Assembly (NCBI GenBank): GCA_016712565.1
Contig: JADJQU010000003.1
Coordinates: forward strand, 310,001-374,000
DNA: 64,000 nt
Source: Planctomycetota bacterium
GTDB lineage: Bacteria; Planctomycetota; UBA1135; GCA-002686595
Direction: 5' to 3'
Below, in pieces: positions 62,569-64,000 of the stretch (within the stretch, counting starts at the first letter, position 1; the number at the start of each line of letters is the position of its first letter). Under the pieces are notes generated by a model. That model saw only the letters and a list, made by a program, of their open reading frames with translations. It was not told the origin of the DNA and searched no databases. The translations under genes and the position numbers were made by a program.

Positions 62569-63726
62569 GTGACGAGTCCGAGGAAGTTCCTGGCGCGCGA
62601 GCGGCCCAAGGCGCCGCGGGATCCCGCGGCCATCGGCGTTTCGGCGCCCGCCCCTGCCGCGCCGGCGGCGATCCCGCTCGACCCAGACAGGGAACCCGGA
62701 AGCGCGCACGCCGGCCTGCACGAAGAGCTGCCCGGTCCCGGGGCCCACGGTCTGGCGCCGACCGAGATCGGCGCGTTGCTCGACACCGCGCTCGGCGTGG
62801 CGAGCGGCGCAGCTCCCGAACCTGAGGGCGAATCCCCGCGCGCCGGTGAGCGTTGGCGCGCGCTGCTGGGCGGCATGGGGCCCCGCGAAGTGCTCGCGCG
62901 CCTGCTGCAGGGCGACCCCCTGGAATTGCGGCGCGTGGTGGCCGCGCGCCTCGCGGCGGGCGCCTACCTGTTCGACGCCGATCGCGTGCACCTGCGGGCC
63001 CTGGCCCACTGCGCGCGGCGGGCCGTTCGCTACCGAGGCAACCCGCCCCTGGCCCCTTGGCTCGTGCTGCAAGTGGATCAGGCTCTGGCCGACCTGCTGC
63101 GTGAGGATCTGCAGGCGGAACGGCGCGGCGCCGTCCTGGAGGAACCCGAGTCGGCGGTGTTGTCGGACCTGGCGCGGCCCCTGGGGCTCGATCCGGCGAC
63201 CATGCGACGCGTGTGCCTGACCCACAACCTGCTGCCCGATGCGGAGCGCCAGGCCTTTCACGCCCTGGTGATCGCGGGCAAGTCCCTGGAGCAAGTGGCC
63301 CTGGAGCAGGGCGCCAGCGGTGTCGAAATCGCGCGCCGCGCGCGCCGCGGACTCGAGGCCGTGCTGATTGCCGCGGGCGCCCACGGACGCACGCGCCCGG
63401 AGGAGGGGCGGGTCGAAGAGGGGCGGGTCCCCGAGCCCGAGGTCCAGGATTCCGCGGGCCTCCAGAACCCAGCCATTTCCGAGGCCCCGCCGCGCGAGGA
63501 GCGCCGTTTCCCGCCCGGTGGTCGGCCCGGCAGAGCCCCGTCGCCCCAACCCGCGACGGAAGCGCCGCGGTCGCGACGCCGGGCCCGCCGAGCACTTCCC
63601 GCGCTCGCCACGACCTCCGCAAGACCAGCTCGCCGCGACCCGACACCGACCGATCCCGCTAGCCCCAGCACCAGCACCGACACGCCATGGAACCCCGATC
63701 CACGCCCTCCAACCTCTCCCGCTTGA
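62569..63726 (+). CDS. Protein with sigma-factor-like helix-turn-helix core
   Basis: A 385-residue protein with a GTG start preceded by a strong purine-rich ribosome-binding site (cggagagaaagaag). After a Pro/Ala leader, residues ~85-270 are helical and resemble sigma regions 2-4: DRVHLRALAHCARRAVRYRGNPPLAPWLVLQVDQALADLL, then a region-4-like FHALVIAGKSLEQVALEQGASGVEIARRARRGLEAVL. The last 110 residues are Arg/Pro/Ser low complexity. It is probably a divergent ECF-like factor or another DNA-binding regulator. I do not recognise the exact family. Confidence 0.7.
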   Translation: MTSPRKFLARERPKAPRDPAAIGVSAPAPAAPAAIPLDPDREPGSAHAGLHEELPGPGAHGLAPTEIGALLDTALGVASGAAPEPEGESPRAGERWRALLGGMGPREVLARLLQGDPLELRRVVAARLAAGAYLFDADRVHLRALAHCARRAVRYRGNPPLAPWLVLQVDQALADLLREDLQAERRGAVLEEPESAVLSDLARPLGLDPATMRRVCLTHNLLPDAERQAFHALVIAGKSLEQVALEQGASGVEIARRARRGLEAVLIAAGAHGRTRPEEGRVEEGRVPEPEVQDSAGLQNPAISEAPPREERRFPPGGRPGRAPSPQPATEAPRSRRRARRALPALATTSARPARRDPTPTDPASPSTSTDTPWNPDPRPPTSPA

Positions 63727-64000
63727 TGCACGACCTTTCCCTCCGCGAGGGCGAGGACCTGCAGCGGGCACTGGCGGAATCCACCGCCCTGCTCGCGCGC
63801 CTGACCCTGGGGGCGCCGTCGCGAAGACAGGCGGGCGGAGCCCCCAGCGACATCGCCACCCTGGAGCGAGCCCAGCGGGAACTGGATCGCATCGTGGCGG
63901 GGGAATTGGCGCGCCTGTGCCGACAGGCGGCCGCCGCCGGTTCCTGGGTGGCCGAGGGGCCGCGGCGTGCCCACGGTTTCGCGCTCCCCGTCGCCCCAGG
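63726..64000 (+). CDS. Protein of unknown function, 3' end beyond the window
   Basis: The start at 63726 overlaps the stop of the preceding gene (TGATG), which argues for translational coupling. ATG 63687 in the same frame is an alternative. The visible part (MHDLSLREGEDLQRALAES ... LERAQRELDRIVAGELARLC) is helical and charged with no signal peptide, and stays open to the end of the window. It may be a partner of the sigma-like protein, which is an inference from coupling only. Confidence 0.55.
   Translation, partial: MHDLSLREGEDLQRALAESTALLARLTLGAPSRRQAGGAPSDIATLERAQRELDRIVAGELARLCRQAAAAGSWVAEGPRRAHGFALPVAP

Overview
The window is about 70% GC, densely coded, and almost entirely bacterial housekeeping, envelope and transport genes. 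Several traits point to a planctomycete, probably an uncultured one from a metagenome. There are GC-rich single genes with C-terminal low-complexity tails, an ECF sigma factor paired with a DWG-type Ser/Thr kinase, a YdjY-domain protein, a myo-inositol-phosphate synthase, and two secreted proteins ending in the same 144-residue module (YCTAKVN.LGCTPSI ... WGRD.GF...NN.TLS). I recall such endings from Poly30/Pla163-like planctomycetes, but I have not checked this. Outer-membrane systems (TonB receptor, ExbB/ExbD/TonB, Omp85, TamB) show a diderm envelope.

Layout. 1-4016: end of a UvrD/PcrA helicase, a sigma-54 AAA+ activator without a DNA-binding domain, and an alpha-helical exported protein. 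4111-14283: a TonB-dependent receptor, then a DUF3450/TtpC-ExbB/ExbD/TonB/TPR energising operon and a secreted beta-helix-like protein. 14297-14363: paired hairpins between convergent genes. 14372-21213: SGNH hydrolase (minus strand), then YdjY protein, membrane protein, inositol-phosphate synthase and M3 peptidase (plus strand). 21274-23067: secreted seven-blade propeller. 23496-28347: small exported protein, alpha/beta hydrolase, DNA methylase, 6-phosphogluconolactonase, CPA2 antiporter. 28340-34099 (minus): Gld-like ABC operon (ATPase, permease, GldG, DUF4340) ending in an enoyl-CoA hydratase. 34521-39630 (minus): MacA-like adaptor, LolD/MacB-like ATPase, two FtsX-type permeases, mannose-6-phosphate-isomerase-like cupin. 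39868-44852 (minus): overlapping cluster of family-5 uracil-DNA glycosylase, YheT hydrolase, class II photolyase and esterase. 45179-47378: ECF sigma factor, kinase and membrane protein. 47333-51033: epimerase/SRPBCC fusion, M64 peptidase, rhomboid. 51219-58545: TamB, Omp85, LapA-like protein, a CTAG-flanked inverted-repeat element and an exported protein. 58546-62037: FabI (minus), then NfeD and flotillin. 62569-64000: a sigma-region-4-like protein and the start of another gene.

Five genes (helicase, M3 peptidase, enoyl-CoA hydratase, Omp85, flotillin) are broken by single-base changes, mostly in short G or C runs. Restoring one or two bases gives a full-length family member and a whole number of codons in each complete gene. 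I read this mainly as residual sequencing or assembly error rather than decay. These genes are typed as pseudogene because that is their state in the sequence as given.

Functional themes are outer-membrane biogenesis and energised import (TonB system, TamB/Omp85), two large exporter-type ABC operons, light- and deamination-damage repair, and regulation by an ECF sigma factor with a cotranscribed kinase. No tRNA, rRNA, CRISPR array or intact insertion sequence was found.
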